Of a stretch of DNA of 64,000 bases, positions 35,294 through 44,481 are shown one piece after another. Each line of letters begins with the position of its first letter. Position 1 is the first letter of the stretch. A program made the position numbers and the translations under genes. The DNA is from Pseudomonas sp. Teo4 (GTDB lineage Bacteria > Pseudomonadota > Gammaproteobacteria > Pseudomonadales > Pseudomonadaceae), in contig NZ_JAXCIL010000001.1 of assembly GCF_034387475.1 (NCBI RefSeq), positions 2,790,001 to 2,854,000 on the forward strand. The letters are read 5' to 3'. The notes under the pieces were generated by a model. That model worked only from the letters and a program-made list of their open reading frames with translations. It had not been told where the DNA came from and did not search any database.

Positions 35294-36151
35294 ATGTCGG
35301 TTCCACCACCTTCTTCTTATGACTATCGACCGATGACCGTCGACGATGTCGCCAGCGCGCACGCATTGTCGCAAGCGTTGAAATGGCCCCACCGCCTGGA
35401 AGACTGGGCCATGTTGCAACGGGTTGCGCAAAGCTTCGTGGCACTGGACCAGGGCCGGCTGATCGGCAGCGCCTTCGCCTGCCATCAAGGTGACTTCAGC
35501 ACCATCGGTCTGGTGATCGTCAGTGACGACTACCAGGGCAAAGGCGTGGGCCGCCGGCTGATGGAACTGGCCGTGGGCTGTGTTCCGCCACGCACCGCCA
35601 TTCTCAATGCCACGCTTGCCGGTGAACCGCTGTACGCCAAGATGGGCTTCAAGGCGTTTGGCACGATCGAGCAGCGCCAGGGCGCCGCCTTGCCCTGCGA
35701 AGCGATTGCCGCAAACCCCGGCGAACGCTGCCGCGAACTGACCCCTGAGGATGCCGCGCAGCTGATCGAGCTGGCCAACGCCGGCAGCGGCCTTGAGCGC
35801 GGTGCCCTGCTGGACGACCTGCTGCCGGAGGTCGAACGCGGCATCGGTGTGGAACGTGACGGCCAACTGCAAGGCTTTGCCCTGCTTCGCCGCTTCGGCC
35901 GCGGCCTGTGCATCGGACCGGTGATCGCCGAGGACGGTGAACAGGCGAAGTACCTGATTGCCACGCTGCTCAAGGGTGTGCCGGGTGCGTTCGTGCGCAT
36001 CGACATTCCCACCACCTCGGGGCTGTCGTCCTGGCTGGACGCCGCCGGCCTGGCCAAGGTCGACAGCGTGACCCAGATGTCCCTCGGCGCCCTGCCCCAG
36101 ACCCGCCGGGGCGTCGCTCAATTTGCCCTGATCACCCAGGCAGTCGGCTGA
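35294..36151 (+). CDS. GNAT-family acetyltransferase
   Basis: N-acetyltransferase of 285 aa with an N-terminal GNAT domain: acetyl-CoA-binding IVSDDYQGKGVGRRLMELA (about 75-93) and LYAKMGFKAFGT. A second, degenerate GNAT-like half follows (GLCIGPVIAEDGEQAKYLI). This two-domain form is seen in uncharacterised proteins beside amino-acid catabolic genes. GGGAG precedes the ATG. It is divergent from the aldehyde dehydrogenase and followed within 22 bp by a cupin gene, so the two are probably one unit. Substrate unknown. Confidence 0.8.
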   Translation: MSVPPPSSYDYRPMTVDDVASAHALSQALKWPHRLEDWAMLQRVAQSFVALDQGRLIGSAFACHQGDFSTIGLVIVSDDYQGKGVGRRLMELAVGCVPPRTAILNATLAGEPLYAKMGFKAFGTIEQRQGAALPCEAIAANPGERCRELTPEDAAQLIELANAGSGLERGALLDDLLPEVERGIGVERDGQLQGFALLRRFGRGLCIGPVIAEDGEQAKYLIATLLKGVPGAFVRIDIPTTSGLSSWLDAAGLAKVDSVTQMSLGALPQTRRGVAQFALITQAVG

Positions 36152-36173
36152 CTTGCCCCCAAGGAGACGCCCC

Positions 36174-36887
36174 ATGTCACATCCCACCGCCCTGCTGCTC
36201 GCGCGCGCCGGCCATGGCCCCGTGGAGACTGCCTTTCAAACCGGCCGCCTGAACAGCAGCGACCCGTTTGGCGAAGCCCGCCACACGGCTGCCATGCACG
36301 ACGACGGCATCGCGGCGGGCACGCTGCGGCTCGGCGGCACATTGGCAGTCCAGCATTACCCGTTCACGGAGATGCTGGTGGTGCATCGCGGCGTGGTCAC
36401 ACTGCGCAGTGATGGTCAGCAGATCGACGTTCACCCTGGTCAAAGTGTCGTGGTCGGCCGCGGCACAGCACTGCAGATCGACGCCAGCAGCGATAGCCTC
36501 TGCGCCTTCTGTGTGGCCACGCTCGCCACTGGCCCGGACAAGCCAGGCATTTTCCTGCTCGACGCCCGCACCGTGCTTGCCCCGTCAGCACCACCGGAAG
36601 CTGCTGTGCTGCTGGGCCCGACACCGCAATGCCGCGCCAACAATCTGTTCGAGGACACCGCCAGTGCGCTGCGCATCGGCGTCTGGGACTCAACACCGTA
36701 TGCGCGCAGCGCACGTGCGCACAAGGTGCATGAACTGATGCATCTGCTCGAAGGCACGGTCGAGTTGGTGGATGGCAACGGGGGACGTGTGACGGTGAAC
36801 GCTGGTGATACGGTGTTTGTGGCACAAGGCACGGTTTGCGCGTGGACCAGTGCGGTTTATGTGCGCAAGTTCTACGGCGTGGCGTGA
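36174..36887 (+). CDS. Bicupin (DUF861-like) protein
   Basis: A 237-aa protein with two cupin barrels. The first (about 55-105) has EMLVVHRGVVTLRSDGQQID and HPGQSVVVGRG; the second (about 180-235) has ELMHLLEGTVELVDGNGG and VNAGDTVFVAQGTVCAW, like DUF861/(S)-ureidoglycine aminohydrolase-type cupins. Metal ligands are incomplete in each barrel, so catalysis is uncertain; a sensing or binding role is possible. AAGGAG lies 9 nt before ATG, 22 bp after the GNAT gene. The IS element begins just downstream. Confidence 0.78.
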   Translation: MSHPTALLLARAGHGPVETAFQTGRLNSSDPFGEARHTAAMHDDGIAAGTLRLGGTLAVQHYPFTEMLVVHRGVVTLRSDGQQIDVHPGQSVVVGRGTALQIDASSDSLCAFCVATLATGPDKPGIFLLDARTVLAPSAPPEAAVLLGPTPQCRANNLFEDTASALRIGVWDSTPYARSARAHKVHELMHLLEGTVELVDGNGGRVTVNAGDTVFVAQGTVCAWTSAVYVRKFYGVA

Positions 36888-36977
36888 ACGGGCGGGTGTA
36901 CGGTTTCGCCCCAGGCTGTGTGAAAACACCAGCGGTTGTCTAACCTTCTGATCGTCGAGATCGTGGCGGGGACGATC

Positions 36978-38414
36978 ATGAAACGGTTCATTGAAGGTGA
37001 GACTCGGACGCAAGTCGCGCTGTTGCCGGAGTGCCTGGATGATTACATCACCGAAGAAAACCCAGTTCGGGTGGTCGACGTTTTCGTCGATGAACTCGAC
37101 CTGGGAACACTCGGGTTCGAGGGTGTCGATTCGGCTGCAACAGGTCGTCCGGCCTACCACCCAGCAGTCCTGCTGAAAATCTACATCTATGGCTACCTCA
37201 ACCGTATTCAATCCAGCCGTCGGCTTGAGCGCGAGGCAGAGCGCAATGTCGAGCTGATGTGGCTAACAGGCCGGTTGGCTCCCGACTTCAAAACGATTGC
37301 CGACTTTCGCCGAGACAACGGTAAAGCCATTCGCAGCGTCTGCCGGCAATTCGTAGTGCTTTGCCGCAACCTCAATCTTTTCTCCCAGTCGATCATCGCC
37401 ATCGACGGCAGCAAAGTCAAAGCCGTGAATAATAGCGACCGCAACTTCACCCAGGGCAAGATCAAGGCGCGCATGCAACAGATCGAGCAGAGCATTGACC
37501 GCTATCTTGCGGCGATGGATTCGGCGGATCGGGCAGCGCCGGAGGTTGCCGAGGGCAAGGCTGAACGGCTGAGCGAAAAAATAGAAAAGCTGAAACAGCA
37601 AATGACGAAGCTCAAGGACATTGAAGCGCAGCTTCACGCCAGCCCAGATCAGCAAATCTCTCTTACCGATCCTGATGCACGCTCAATGGCCACGAGTGGC
37701 CGAGGTACTGGCACGGTTGGCTACAACGTACAATCAGCAGTTGATGACAAACACCATCTGATCATCGCTCATGAAGTCACCAATGTTGGCAATGACCGAA
37801 CGCAGCTGAGCAATATGGCGAACCAGGCACGCGAAGAGATTGGCGCAGAGTCGCTAACAGTGGTCGCTGACCGAGGCTATTACAAAGGTCCGGAAATCCT
37901 TGCTTGCGAGCAGGCCGGGATCACCACTTTTGTACCGAAGCCGCTGACATCAAGCAGCAAAGCGGAAGGCCGATTCGGCAAGCAGGACTTCATCTACATT
38001 GCTACATCCGATGAATACCGATGCCCTGCGGATCGGCTACTGACTCGCCGGCATTCTTCGGTGGAAGACGGCATGTTGCTGCACTCCTACTGGTTCTCTG
38101 CCTGCCAAAGTTGCTCCATGCAGAAGCAGTGTACGACGGGTAAGGAACGCCGGTTAAAGCGCTGGGAGCATGAAACGGTAGTCGAAGCGGTGCAGAACCG
38201 ATTGGAGCATGACCCCGGAAAAATGAAGGTTCGCCGGCAGACGGTGGAGCACCCCTTCGGAACGCTCAAATACTGGATGGGAAGCACCCACTTCCTGACC
38301 AAAACTCTACCGAGGGTAAGCACCGAGATGAGCCTTCACGTGCTTGCTTACAACCTCAAACGAATGATGAGCATCTTTGGCATCGCTGGGCTTATTGAAG
38401 CAATCAGGACATGA
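36978..38414 (+). CDS. IS1182-family transposase
   Basis: Apparently intact transposase of 478 aa (DDE, IS1182 family). The N-terminal DUF772-type domain has YHPAVLLKIYIYGYLNRIQS. Catalytic residues lie in IIAIDGSKVKAVN (Asp), VVADRGYYKGPEILACEQAG (Asp) and the C-terminal HPFGTLKYWMGSTHFLTK region (Glu just before it in TVEHPFG). A Cys-rich patch (CQSCSMQKQC) also fits the family. The chosen ATG gives the usual MKRFIEGE start. No frameshift was noticed, so it may be active. Confidence 0.92.
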   Translation: MKRFIEGETRTQVALLPECLDDYITEENPVRVVDVFVDELDLGTLGFEGVDSAATGRPAYHPAVLLKIYIYGYLNRIQSSRRLEREAERNVELMWLTGRLAPDFKTIADFRRDNGKAIRSVCRQFVVLCRNLNLFSQSIIAIDGSKVKAVNNSDRNFTQGKIKARMQQIEQSIDRYLAAMDSADRAAPEVAEGKAERLSEKIEKLKQQMTKLKDIEAQLHASPDQQISLTDPDARSMATSGRGTGTVGYNVQSAVDDKHHLIIAHEVTNVGNDRTQLSNMANQAREEIGAESLTVVADRGYYKGPEILACEQAGITTFVPKPLTSSSKAEGRFGKQDFIYIATSDEYRCPADRLLTRRHSSVEDGMLLHSYWFSACQSCSMQKQCTTGKERRLKRWEHETVVEAVQNRLEHDPGKMKVRRQTVEHPFGTLKYWMGSTHFLTKTLPRVSTEMSLHVLAYNLKRMMSIFGIAGLIEAIRT

Positions 38415-38446
38415 GTCCAAGCGTTTTTTTTACGTCCGTATGCAGT

Positions 38447-38474
38447 TATCTGGGCCGCTGCCGCGGCCCAGATA
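38447..38474. terminator. Perfect 12-bp hairpin inside the IS, downstream of the transposase
   Basis: TATCTGGGCCGC-TGCC-GCGGCCCAGATA is a perfect 12-bp stem with a 4-nt loop, 33 bp after the transposase stop. A T8 run precedes it at 38424-38431 rather than follows it. It could stop transcription leaving or entering the element. Confidence 0.6.
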
Positions 38475-38700
38475 GTACAGGCCGCGCCTGGTACCCGACT
38501 GAGCTAGATCTGCACTTACATCTGCTGAATTTACAGGGTGCCCCAGCTTCTTTCGCTACTCGACGTACTTACTTGCGTTTTCACACAACCTGGACCCATA
38601 GCTGCCAGTCACAACCGACAGCCTTCCATGCATACTTGATTTTGATTTTGCACATCAGACACGTTCCCAGAACAGGTTGCGGCATCACCTCATGCACAGA

Positions 38701-39234
38701 TCAGGTAAGGCGCTCACCTGTGTCGTAGTCAAACCGGTAAACCGAATGTTCAAAGTCCACGGTTCTAATATGGTCGGGTAACAAGTCAAAGCCTTCAGAA
38801 AAGATGTCTGCGCCAAAGGCTTGCCAGATCAGTCGACCATCGGTGGAGAAACGAGAGATCGCTATCTCTCCGTGAGCGATCAGTGCTCGCCGCTGACTTT
38901 GCCAATAGATACCGAAACACGTGGCGAAGTCGACCTGAAGGGACCAGAGTAGACTATAGGGATGCACCATTGAAATGCATGCGATGTGATCGCCGACAGC
39001 CAACAGCAGCTTATCTTCGACAACCAGGGCCGAGTGTGCGTGGACATCGGTGGCACCACCCCCGGCACCCACTACGACGATCAAGTCCCCGTTTAGGCTC
39101 ACCCCATGGTTAGACCATATCGAGTCCGTAAGCTGGATTTCAGATGCGTAGGAGCGCCGGTTGTCGGCAGAATTGAACGAATAAGTAGGCTCATTAGTAA
39201 CTGTGATCAATCCGTAATCGGTATGCAGATTCAT
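38701..39234 (-). CDS. Hypothetical protein
   Basis: A 177-aa protein that I do not recognise. It is soluble, rich in beta-strand patterns and aromatic residues, with repeated short motifs ending in Trp or Phe (SIWSNHGVSLNGDLIVVVG, LLWSLQVDFATCFGIYW, GRLIWQAFGADIF), which recall blade-like repeats or a polymorphic-toxin immunity protein. No signal peptide or membrane segment is evident. A perfect -10 hexamer (TATAAT, minus strand, 39262-39267) lies upstream. The local base composition is more AT-rich than that of neighbours, and an RraB-like gene follows nearby, typical of an accessory hot spot. Confidence 0.6.
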   Translation of the reverse strand: MNLHTDYGLITVTNEPTYSFNSADNRRSYASEIQLTDSIWSNHGVSLNGDLIVVVGAGGGATDVHAHSALVVEDKLLLAVGDHIACISMVHPYSLLWSLQVDFATCFGIYWQSQRRALIAHGEIAISRFSTDGRLIWQAFGADIFSEGFDLLPDHIRTVDFEHSVYRFDYDTGERLT

Positions 39235-39337
39235 GTGGTTTCATCATCCAGAAGATTAATGATTATACCTGTTCAGAATGCTGGAGAGCGATGCACTGTG
39301 AGTGACGCCACTCTTGATTGTTGTCGAATGACGGCTA

Positions 39338-39379
39338 TGGGTCGAAAGCGGTAAGTCTTAAATGACCGCTATCGACCCA
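39338..39379. repeat. Imperfect 15-bp inverted repeat, MITE-like
   Basis: TGGGTCGAAAGCGGT (39338-39352) and ACCGCTATCGACCCA (39365-39379) pair at 14 of 15 positions around a 12-nt loop. A third partial copy, ATGGGTCGTAAGCGG, lies near 39919. It is in the 208-bp gap between the two minus-strand genes and belongs to no gene. Confidence 0.65.
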
Positions 39380-39442
39380 AGAGGACAGTCTGCAATACAC
39401 CGAAGCCGTGCCCTTCAGATAGCGCGGGCAGTTGCGAAGAAC

Positions 39443-39790
39443 TCAGGTCGGGCGCTGTGCAATGCATCCCCACCCATCGTAATCAAGATCGAATAGGCGT
39501 GCCAGGCAAGCCATGTAACCCGAAAGGCACAGAATCACCTCTTGTGTAATCTGGCTGTGGATCGTCACCAGTATTCTATGCTGCTCTTCAGAGACGGTCT
39601 CAAGCTTGGCAGTGCCAAACCTGAAGTCGTTGATGAACCCTACCGCAGCCTCGCCTTGGTGCAGCTCCTTTGCATAGAAAACGAAATCGACGTCCCGCTG
39701 CGTACTGAAATTATCGCCTTGGGCATCGAGGCTGATGAGCACATCGATATCGGTTGGTACTTGGTTCATCAAATCTTCGAGAATGGCCAA
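39443..39790 (-). CDS. RraB-family (ribonuclease E inhibitor-like) protein
   Basis: A 115-aa protein resembling RraB (PF06877 type). The family mark FDLDYDGWGC near the C-terminus matches FDVEYDGWG of E. coli RraB, and the N-terminal half follows the acidic VDVLISLDAQGDNFSTQRDV pattern. It is translated from TTG at 39790, preceded by AAAGGA 7 nt away. RraB inhibits RNase E in enterobacteria, but stand-alone relatives in variable regions are often of unknown role and some may be immunity-like. It is not beside any toxin gene that I can identify. Confidence 0.7.
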   Translation of the reverse strand: MAILEDLMNQVPTDIDVLISLDAQGDNFSTQRDVDFVFYAKELHQGEAAVGFINDFRFGTAKLETVSEEQHRILVTIHSQITQEVILCLSGYMACLARLFDLDYDGWGCIAQRPT

Positions 39791-40071
39791 TGCTGTTCCT
39801 TTGCTCAGGGGTAGTAAATGGTAGAGGGACGCAGCGCGAGCCTTCTATTTGCATGGCTGCGAATAGTGTCACATCTGCCTTCAACTCTATGGCATTTCCG
39901 GATTGCATTCAGGTCTGCCATGGGTCGTAAGCGGCCCTTCAAGCCTGCAATCGCTTTTCCATCGACGAATACCCCACCCCTTTTATAACTTCGATAAACG
40001 CCCTATTTTGCATGTCGAAGCCAATTCAAACGCACAATAAGGCCGAGATTCATCGCTGACAGGGAAAAACA

Positions 40072-40482
40072 ATGCACCCTAACAAGGCCTGCCCCGTAGT
40101 GCTCTCACTCACACAACCACCCATGATCCTGCTGTTCCGCCATCCGCTCGCAGGCACGCAGCTGGTAAAGGGCACTATCGAGAACGGAGAAACTCCCAGC
40201 GAAGCGGCATTGCGTGAATTGGCAGAAGAGTCTGGCATCAATGACGCCATCGTCGAGCGCGATCTGGGGTGCTGGAAAGCCGAGCATCAAGATCAGATCT
40301 GGTCGTTTCACCTCTGTCGAGTTGAGCGAAACCTACCTGAACGATGGGTTCATCAAACACTGGATGACCATGGCCACCTGTTCGAGTTTTTCTGGGCTCC
40401 ACTCGATCACCTGCCGCTTGCAGATTGCCACCCTCTATTCCAGCGAGCACTGGCGTTCCTGTGCGAAAGCCTGAGGCGATAA
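40072..40482 (+). CDS. Nudix hydrolase
   Basis: Soluble pyrophosphohydrolase of 136 aa with a full Nudix box: GTIENGETPSEAALRELAEE followed by SGI (about 34-56), keeping the Gly, Glu, Arg and the REXXEE core. It cleaves a nucleoside diphosphate linked to some other group. The exact substrate is not inferable. AGGGAA lies 6 nt before the ATG. It is a single-gene unit in the variable segment. Confidence 0.87.
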   Translation: MHPNKACPVVLSLTQPPMILLFRHPLAGTQLVKGTIENGETPSEAALRELAEESGINDAIVERDLGCWKAEHQDQIWSFHLCRVERNLPERWVHQTLDDHGHLFEFFWAPLDHLPLADCHPLFQRALAFLCESLRR

Positions 40483-40499
40483 CTGAACACTGTTTAGGA

Positions 40500-40910
40500 T
40501 CAACGCTGCCATTCAACCTGAAGACAAGCGCTGGATGATGTGAACCAGGGGGCTGCGGAGTCGACGTTAACGTGTTTATGTTTTTGGGGAAGGAACGGTG
40601 TATCGAGCGTGCCCAGCGCTATCGAAATCCAATCGGCAAACTCACCTTGAGATCGTGACCAGAACAAGGTCGAACCGCATTCCAGGCAAAACTCGCGCAA
40701 CACCGTTTGTGAAGAGGCATAGCTTTTGATACTGGCGGAGCCACGAACTATTCGAAGCGCACTGCGTGGAACGCTGCCGTACGAAGCGAATGCTGCCCCG
40801 TGGCCCTTGCGGCATTGGCTGCAATGACAATGGCTCACTGCTTTTGGTGGGGCCAGCAGCTCGTAAATGACCGCTGCGCACAAGCAGCTTCCTTGATATG
40901 CCTCTGTCAT
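40500..40910 (-). CDS. GFA/CENP-V-type zinc-binding protein
   Basis: A 136-aa protein of the glutathione-dependent formaldehyde-activating (GFA) fold. Zinc-binding Cys residues lie in YQGSCLCAAVIYE, SHCHCSQCRKGHG and REFCLECGSTLFW. The start was set at ATG 40910 because GGAGG lies 6 nt upstream and it gives the usual family N-terminus. Members bind zinc and sometimes glutathione; enzyme activity is rarely proven. It is convergent with the Nudix gene. Confidence 0.85.
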   Translation of the reverse strand: MTEAYQGSCLCAAVIYELLAPPKAVSHCHCSQCRKGHGAAFASYGSVPRSALRIVRGSASIKSYASSQTVLREFCLECGSTLFWSRSQGEFADWISIALGTLDTPFLPQKHKHVNVDSAAPWFTSSSACLQVEWQR

Positions 40911-41090
40911 ACGTGCCTCCGTGCAGGTGGAAAACGCCAGCCTAATCAGTTCCCCACCCGATTGAAACTGAATCACCGAGTTCCTGACCAGGCCTGGGCG
41001 ATCTATGTAGCGCCGTTGGTCACTTGCAATCACGCTCTTTGCCCAGAGGTTCAAACTGCGATGTGCGACTCTAAACGGAGGCGTACAACA

Positions 41091-41402
41091 ATGAGCACAA
41101 CCCTACTGAGCGCGGTGACCGTAGCGCTGCTAAGCGCAGCCTGCCTGACAGCGCTTGCAGACTCCAAGGACGCTGCCGACAGCACATCTGGATTTATCCA
41201 GGCAGTCGAGAGAAATGGTTCACACTCGATGCATCCCTATGCGCCTGTACCTACCAGGCAATTTGCTGACGATGATGCATCTGGATATATCCAGGCAGTC
41301 GGGAGAAATGGTTCACACTCGATGCACCCCAACGCGCCTGTAATCGCCGAGCAATTCGCTGACGATGACACAGAGGGGCTACAGCAAACTGGAACTCAAT
41401 AG
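41091..41402 (+). CDS. Small exported peptide with two 31-residue repeats
   Basis: A 103-aa protein with a Sec signal peptide (about 1-23, ending LTALA) and a mature part built almost entirely of two 31-residue repeats: SGFIQAVERNGSHSMHPYAP and SGYIQAVGRNGSHSMHPNAP, each followed by a stretch ending QFADDD. The copies share 24 of 31 residues and are exactly 93 bp apart in DNA. The SHSMHP motif puts two His and a Met together, which could bind copper or another soft metal. GGAGG precedes the ATG by 9 nt. I do not recognise a named family. It stands alone. Confidence 0.72.
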   Translation: MSTTLLSAVTVALLSAACLTALADSKDAADSTSGFIQAVERNGSHSMHPYAPVPTRQFADDDASGYIQAVGRNGSHSMHPNAPVIAEQFADDDTEGLQQTGTQ

Positions 41403-41547
41403 CCCTGCACTACCAAGGAGCAGCTGATTCCAATGCATAAGTGTTCAAAGCCCGCAGCCGCCAACGGTCGTTGCTGGAAGTGACAGCCATCCAGCACGCC
41501 TCCCACAACCCGGTCTTCGCGGGCTTTGAAACACTCGCAATCCAGCT

Positions 41548-42054
41548 TCACTCCGTGGCGCTGAAAGACGGGTGATAGTGCACAGTCCCTGCTGGAAATT
41601 CGCCGCAAAAGGACAACGCCTGGAAATACGCTTGGGGAACCCCAGGCAACACCAACCCTGCGTGAGCATTGAAGCCGAAACGATTGTAGTAATCAGGATC
41701 ACCAAGCACCACGCAGCCGGCTGCGCCCTGCTTTTGCAACTCGGTCAAAGCAGCCTTCATCAAGGATGAACCAATACCCTGGCCTTGCCAGTCCGGCAGC
41801 ACGGATATCGGGCCCAGCCCGTACCAACCCGCAGCACCAGAAGAGACAGTGACCGGAGAAACAGCGACCTGCCCAACGACGTGATCTTCGTCCACTGCAA
41901 CCAGCGAAACAGTCAACTGTCCCGCTTTGCGCAATGCATCGACAATGAATTGCTCGGTGTGGCTGGAGTGAACTTCCTGCTCGAACGCAGCGACAGTCAC
42001 TGCGGCTATTTGCTGTATGTCTTCGGCGCGTTCGTTACGGATAATCAAATTCAT
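41548..42054 (-). CDS. GNAT acetyltransferase, YhbS-like
   Basis: A 168-aa N-acetyltransferase. The acetyl-CoA loop is LPDWQGQGIGSSLMKAALTE (about 87-106), preceded by GLGPISVLP, and the family's DPDYYNRFGFNAHAGL follows; this combination is typical of the YhbS/COG3153 group. Substrate unknown. The ATG at 42054 gives the usual MNLIIRNERAED start. It is divergent from the aldo/keto reductase gene. Confidence 0.85.
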   Translation of the reverse strand: MNLIIRNERAEDIQQIAAVTVAAFEQEVHSSHTEQFIVDALRKAGQLTVSLVAVDEDHVVGQVAVSPVTVSSGAAGWYGLGPISVLPDWQGQGIGSSLMKAALTELQKQGAAGCVVLGDPDYYNRFGFNAHAGLVLPGVPQAYFQALSFCGEFPAGTVHYHPSFSATE

Positions 42055-42124
42055 GATGAGCGTTCTCTGGTGCCAGGGTCGATGATGCCATGCTGAATCT
42101 ACCCCAGCAGGGTATGTACTTTGA

Positions 42125-43288
<1,164 letters not shown>

Positions 43289-43403
43289 TGGAGCACGATC
43301 ATCAACAACGATGACGGACCGTTGCGTCGCACGGGTGGAACAAACCGCCAAGCGTGCCGGGGCAAAGCCGGGCGCAACAATGCCCTACCTCAGGAGACTT
43401 CAC

Positions 43404-44459
43404 ATGCGAAACACCCTGCTGAAAGCCACACTCATGACCGCCATGGCTGGCACCGGCATGGGCGAAGCCAGCGCCGCGGACTTCAGGAAAAACCCGTTTA
43501 CCTTGGCCTACGACGGTGCGATCACAAAGAATGAACAGGGCAAGGTCAATATTCACCCCGTCAACTACACACTCAATGGCATGGATATTTCAGCCAACGT
43601 CTACACCCCGGCCAACTACGACCCGAAAAAGGCCTATCCGACCGTGGTGGTGGCGCATCCGAACGGCGGCGTGAAAGAACAGGTAGCAGGCCTGTATGCC
43701 CAGCGCCTGGCTGAGCAAGGCTACATCACCATTGCAGCGGACGCGGCCTACCAGGGCGCCAGTGCAGGTCAGCCGCGCAGCACTGACAAACCTGCGTATC
43801 GCATCGAGGACATCCACGGCATGGCGGATTTCATCAGCCAATATGCCGGGGCAGACAGCAAGCGCCTGGGCCTGCTCGGTATTTGCGGCGGTGGGGGCTA
43901 CTCGCTGGCAGCGGCCGAAACCGACAAGCGCTTCAAATCGGTCGCGACGGTGAGCATGTTCAACTCCGGTCGGGTTCGCCGTAATGGCTACAACGATTCG
44001 CAACTGGACACCCTCCAGCAACGCCTGCAACAGGCCTCTGCGGCTCGCGCCCAGCAGGCGGCCGGTGGTGAAGTGCTCTATTCAGGCGACGCCAACCTGA
44101 CCGACGAGCAAATCGCCAAACTGCCGTTCGACCTGTACCGCCAAGGTTACGCGTACTACTGGAAGACCCATGCGCACCCCAACTCGACCTTCAAGTACAC
44201 CACCAGCAGCTTGCTTGAACTGATGCGCTTCGACGCCACCGACCAGATCGAACTGATCGACCAGCCGTTGCTGATGATCGCCGGCAGCAAGGCCGACAGC
44301 CTGTACATGACCCAGGACGCCTTCGCCAAAGCCACGGGCACGCAGGACAAGGAGCTGTTCATCATCGAGGGCGCGACCCATATCGAAACCTACTGGGTTC
44401 CAAAGTATGTGGAGGCGGCCATCGCCAAGCTGACGGCGTTCTACGGCAAGACCCTCTGA
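43404..44459 (+). CDS. Exported alpha/beta hydrolase with Cys nucleophile elbow
   Basis: Secreted or periplasmic hydrolase of 351 aa: signal peptide (about 1-24, ending GEASA), then an alpha/beta fold with PTVVVAHPNGGVKEQVAGLY (oxyanion region). The nucleophile elbow is GICGGGGYSLAAAE, with Cys where esterases have Ser, as in dienelactone-hydrolase relatives and YcjY-like proteins. An acid (DSLYMTQDAF region) and a His (EGATHIETYW) complete the triad. Natural substrate unknown. CAGGAG lies 7 nt before the ATG. Confidence 0.82.
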   Translation: MRNTLLKATLMTAMAGTGMGEASAADFRKNPFTLAYDGAITKNEQGKVNIHPVNYTLNGMDISANVYTPANYDPKKAYPTVVVAHPNGGVKEQVAGLYAQRLAEQGYITIAADAAYQGASAGQPRSTDKPAYRIEDIHGMADFISQYAGADSKRLGLLGICGGGGYSLAAAETDKRFKSVATVSMFNSGRVRRNGYNDSQLDTLQQRLQQASAARAQQAAGGEVLYSGDANLTDEQIAKLPFDLYRQGYAYYWKTHAHPNSTFKYTTSSLLELMRFDATDQIELIDQPLLMIAGSKADSLYMTQDAFAKATGTQDKELFIIEGATHIETYWVPKYVEAAIAKLTAFYGKTL

Positions 44460-44481
44460 TTCGGATTTGGCCATGCGGGAC

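Larger units (their letters stand above)
36911..38593 (+). mobile_element. IS1182-family insertion sequence
   Basis: A complete 1683-bp element containing one transposase gene. The ends are near-perfect inverted repeats: left CCAGGCTGTGTGAAAAC (36911-36927) and right GTTTTCACACAACCTGG (38577-38593), one mismatch in 17 bp, with weaker pairing for five more bases inward. No clear target duplication is visible in the flanks. It sits just after the bicupin gene and does not interrupt a gene that I can recognise. Confidence 0.8.

Noticed and set aside
41434..41484. 16-codon frame (MHKCSKPAAANGRCWK) with an upstream AAGGAG
   Set aside because: Too short to support; the Cys pattern faintly recalls HGG-type proteins but the frame ends at once. 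It could be a remnant.
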